Position numbers and translations under genes: made by a program. The notes below the pieces were generated by a model. That model ran no database searches and was not told the origin of the DNA. It saw nothing but the letters and a program-made list of their open reading frames with translations. From positions 1 to 52,899 of the forward strand of contig JARFRH010000019.1 in the NCBI GenBank assembly GCA_029287355.1: a stretch of 52,899 nt of DNA. The letters are read 5' to 3'. This DNA is from Maribacter sp. Its GTDB lineage: Bacteria > Bacteroidota > Bacteroidia > Flavobacteriales > Flavobacteriaceae. This document shows positions 52,001 to 52,899 of this stretch, one piece after another. Numbering within the stretch: position 1 is the first letter of the stretch; each line of letters opens with the position of its first letter.

Positions 52001-52832
52001 CTATGATAGATGTCAATGTATTCTGTACTGTGCTACTCAAACTCCCACTATAAGGATCTGTTTCTGGATCTGTAAATATGACCTCATCCGTGTTGGCAAT
52101 CAGTTCAAAAGTCACCGCCAAATCGGTTTCAAATACTTCATTCACTCGAGTCACCGTTGCGTTAATCGCTGCTAAAGCGTCGGTCACAGTTCCCCCATGA
52201 AAAGCGGTGTAGTCCCCTGAGGCAGATACGGCCAATCTGAATTTGCGCAATACCTGACCATTTACAGGTTGATTGAAACGTGTCAAATCAATATTTTTGG
52301 CCATCGTGGCCACGGTAGAACAAACCAATTCGGTCTCTAAAGCTGAATTCGCATCCCTGGTATAGAGCACATAGGTGTCGTTTGAATTCTTTTGCAGATA
52401 AGAATTGGCCTTACCATCAGAATGCACGATCATACTCTGAATGCCATTTTGCGAAACACTGAACCTGATTTTATCCTTTGACCGGTTCAAAGCGTAGCCG
52501 GCATATGATTTTATCTGAGGGTATTTTTTCGATAACTCTGGTGACAAAACGGGCGCCTCAGAAACTCGAAAGGCAATTAATTGTCCATCTTCATCGGGAA
52601 AATGAACAATTCGGGAATTTCCTTTTGCAGAGTGCGAAGACCTTAGGCTTCTCTTGAATTGTGCTTCGTCAAAACTGAAAACCGTTCCTTTTTCAACATC
52701 AAATCGTTTCGAAAAATCACGATCAATTTCCTTTTGGGAAGCTTCTTGCCGCCAATAGGTATCTTGGGCAGTTCCGTAAAAGGAAAAAAATACCATGGTA
52801 ATTGCAAAAACAAGACGTAATTTTGATGCCAT
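49050..52832 (-). CDS. Secreted M12B-like metalloprotease with P domain and T9SS sorting domain
   Basis: An extracellular protease of about 1260 residues. A signal peptide ends 'FYGTAQ'. A propeptide of about 180 residues leads to the catalytic domain with zinc motif 'HEIGHQFGANH' near residue 333 (reprolysin-like). Next come an Ig-like 'VTSQPTSVVMIAGSAESITW' region and an FN3-like domain ('IPLEWEEQLAATSYEIEIA'). A proprotein convertase P-like domain ('SYLEDMTVSLTSPTGT', 'IKGEWTLTISDDSPADGG') and a short DxDxDG calcium loop ('DDDNDGVFDDG') follow. The last 75 residues are a T9SS type A sorting domain ('VVYPNPFVDFVKV', 'LPIGLYHLRLE'). I start at the ATG 52832; a TTG at 52856 would only add eight residues before the signal. 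Confidence 0.93.
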   Translation of the reverse strand: MASKLRLVFAITMVFFSFYGTAQDTYWRQEASQKEIDRDFSKRFDVEKGTVFSFDEAQFKRSLRSSHSAKGNSRIVHFPDEDGQLIAFRVSEAPVLSPELSKKYPQIKSYAGYALNRSKDKIRFSVSQNGIQSMIVHSDGKANSYLQKNSNDTYVLYTRDANSALETELVCSTVATMAKNIDLTRFNQPVNGQVLRKFRLAVSASGDYTAFHGGTVTDALAAINATVTRVNEVFETDLAVTFELIANTDEVIFTDPETDPYSGSLSSTVQNTLTSIIGESNYDLGILFHRIESGVDGNSGFIGTVCVDNKKGSAFAAIPNPVGDVFDLDFIAHEIGHQFGANHTFSHQDEQNSGVQVEPGSGTTIMGYAGIVEENNVAPNGDDYFHYVSIVQMADYLNTVNCAEIINLTNAPPVATPLGGFTIPKSTAFVLTANATDTDIADLLTFAWEQIDDGLVTTSNFGPENTSGAMFRSQKPSVSPERYFPKLSSVVEGNLTQTNPTINTAWETVSNVERELNFAMTVRDNAIGGGQVASDLVNVFVSRGAGPFVVTSQPTSVVMIAGSAESITWDVANTFLAPIGATLVDIFLSTDGGLTFPITLADDVANDGAHTVVIPGNPTTEARIMIKASNNIFFAVNAADFTIEESEIVLNFTDLSYEVCQPDMLVVPFVYETYLGFAEEVTFSVDAPPAGLDISFAPTTATADDTPVNITFSNTQNLPVGSYPIKVVATSLGNSKEVTIDLNVYETNFSEVVLVSPSDGFLDAPKSIPLEWEEQLAATSYEIEIATDIDFNTIIETANVISNSYTPTGLNNDAAYFWRVKPENSCAEGAYGAPFSFTTIEFNCISNAASGLPLDISSIGTPTVTSKIAFFEDIPLSDINVSLELEHSYLEDMTVSLTSPTGTVVTLFSNACGNLKNVEAVFDDNAPDFVCNGTPGIQGTVRPSGSLASFEGESIKGEWTLTISDDSPADGGSLKGFSLEVCIEGNFRPDDDNDGVFDDGPDLCLGTPDGTTVDSSGCPVYFFPNDNFSIRLQSESCRSSNDGSITIDANQALNYTVQITGNGADTSTDFTSTSIESDLSAGTYSVCINGTDGTIVYEERCFEVVISEPEALGVSSKVSLETKIVDLDLTGGVRYNVELNGILTQTQASNISLNLQEGTNTLKVSTDLPCQGIYEEQFFVSEGAVVYPNPFVDFVKVSFLGNVNTVTVDVFSVEGRLVQSQRYQVNGVEMELDFSSLPIGLYHLRLEAENVKKTVKLLKR

Positions 52833-52853
52833 CAAAGGGGTTTTATCCAAACT

Positions 52854-52861
52854 CAAATATA
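52854..52861 (-). promoter_or_regulatory. Putative -7 box of the metalloprotease operon
   Basis: The minus strand reads TATATTTG, an exact TAnnTTTG match, 21 bases upstream of the chosen ATG. This also supports 52832 over the upstream TTG as the start. The -33 region has no TTG at the ideal distance. Confidence 0.6.
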
Positions 52862-52899
52862 GCTTTTTTATCTTTTATTGTACGTGATAACAGTCCAAA

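Noticed and set aside
1-52899. CRISPR arrays, integrases, transposases or prophage genes
   Set aside because: None was seen. The repeats found are single inverted pairs, short tandem units or spacer elements without direct-repeat/spacer periodicity, and no recombinase motif appears in any ORF.

Overview
The window looks like chromosomal DNA of a free-living, probably marine, member of the Flavobacteriaceae (phylum Bacteroidota). The evidence is the SusC/SusD pair, a type IX secretion (T9SS) C-terminal sorting domain, lipoprotein sulfatases, promoters of the Bacteroidota TAnnTTTG type, a DnaE carrying an N-terminal proofreading exonuclease, and A/T-rich flavobacterial spacers with interspersed repeats. 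No phage, plasmid, insertion sequence or CRISPR array was seen.

Layout. 1-6.2 kb: tRNA-Asp, a DUF58 protein, thioredoxin and replicative DnaE, all on the minus strand. 6.5-16.4 kb: housekeeping rpsP-rimM set among genes for sugar and sulfate-ester catabolism (two sulfatases, a CBM9-like protein, an exported sugar isomerase-like protein, and a large haem/cytochrome c protein with HEAT repeats and a discoidin domain). A small decayed copy of the isomerase 3' end lies just after rimM. 16.5-25.8 kb: metabolic genes (TrmN6, a dimethylargininase-like amidinohydrolase overlapping an amino-acid permease, a Rieske oxygenase, glutaryl-CoA dehydrogenase, a lipoprotein trehalase, and an FdhF/YdeP-type molybdoenzyme). 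25.8-32.4 kb: a candidate small RNA, a cytosine-5 DNA methyltransferase with an acetyltransferase, and a dinB-dnaE2 mutagenesis cassette with a doubled operator in front of dinB and a long inverted repeat between the two genes. A 56-residue membrane protein follows.

33.2-45.5 kb is the most coherent system. It is a polysaccharide-utilisation-like locus: SusC and SusD on the plus strand; a LacI-type regulator plus a five-gene minus-strand series (two-domain DUF1080 protein, Tat-exported Gfo/Idh/MocA oxidoreductase, DUF6807 protein, single-domain DUF1080 protein, then lacI); and glucuronate isomerase uxaC diverging from it. No classical glycoside hydrolase or polysaccharide lyase is present. 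The enzymes instead match the recently recognised oxidative route, in which the sugar is oxidised to a 3-keto glycoside and cleaved by DUF1080 proteins. A shared palindrome built on CGTTAACG lies before susC and in the DUF1080/uxaC divergent spacer, which suggests one LacI regulon. UxaC points to a uronic-acid-containing substrate.

45.6-52.9 kb: tRNA-Leu, prs-rplY-pth, and a large secreted M12B-like metalloprotease with a T9SS tail whose gene overlaps a lipoprotein gene. All family assignments come from reading motifs and overall sequence character; no database search was run.
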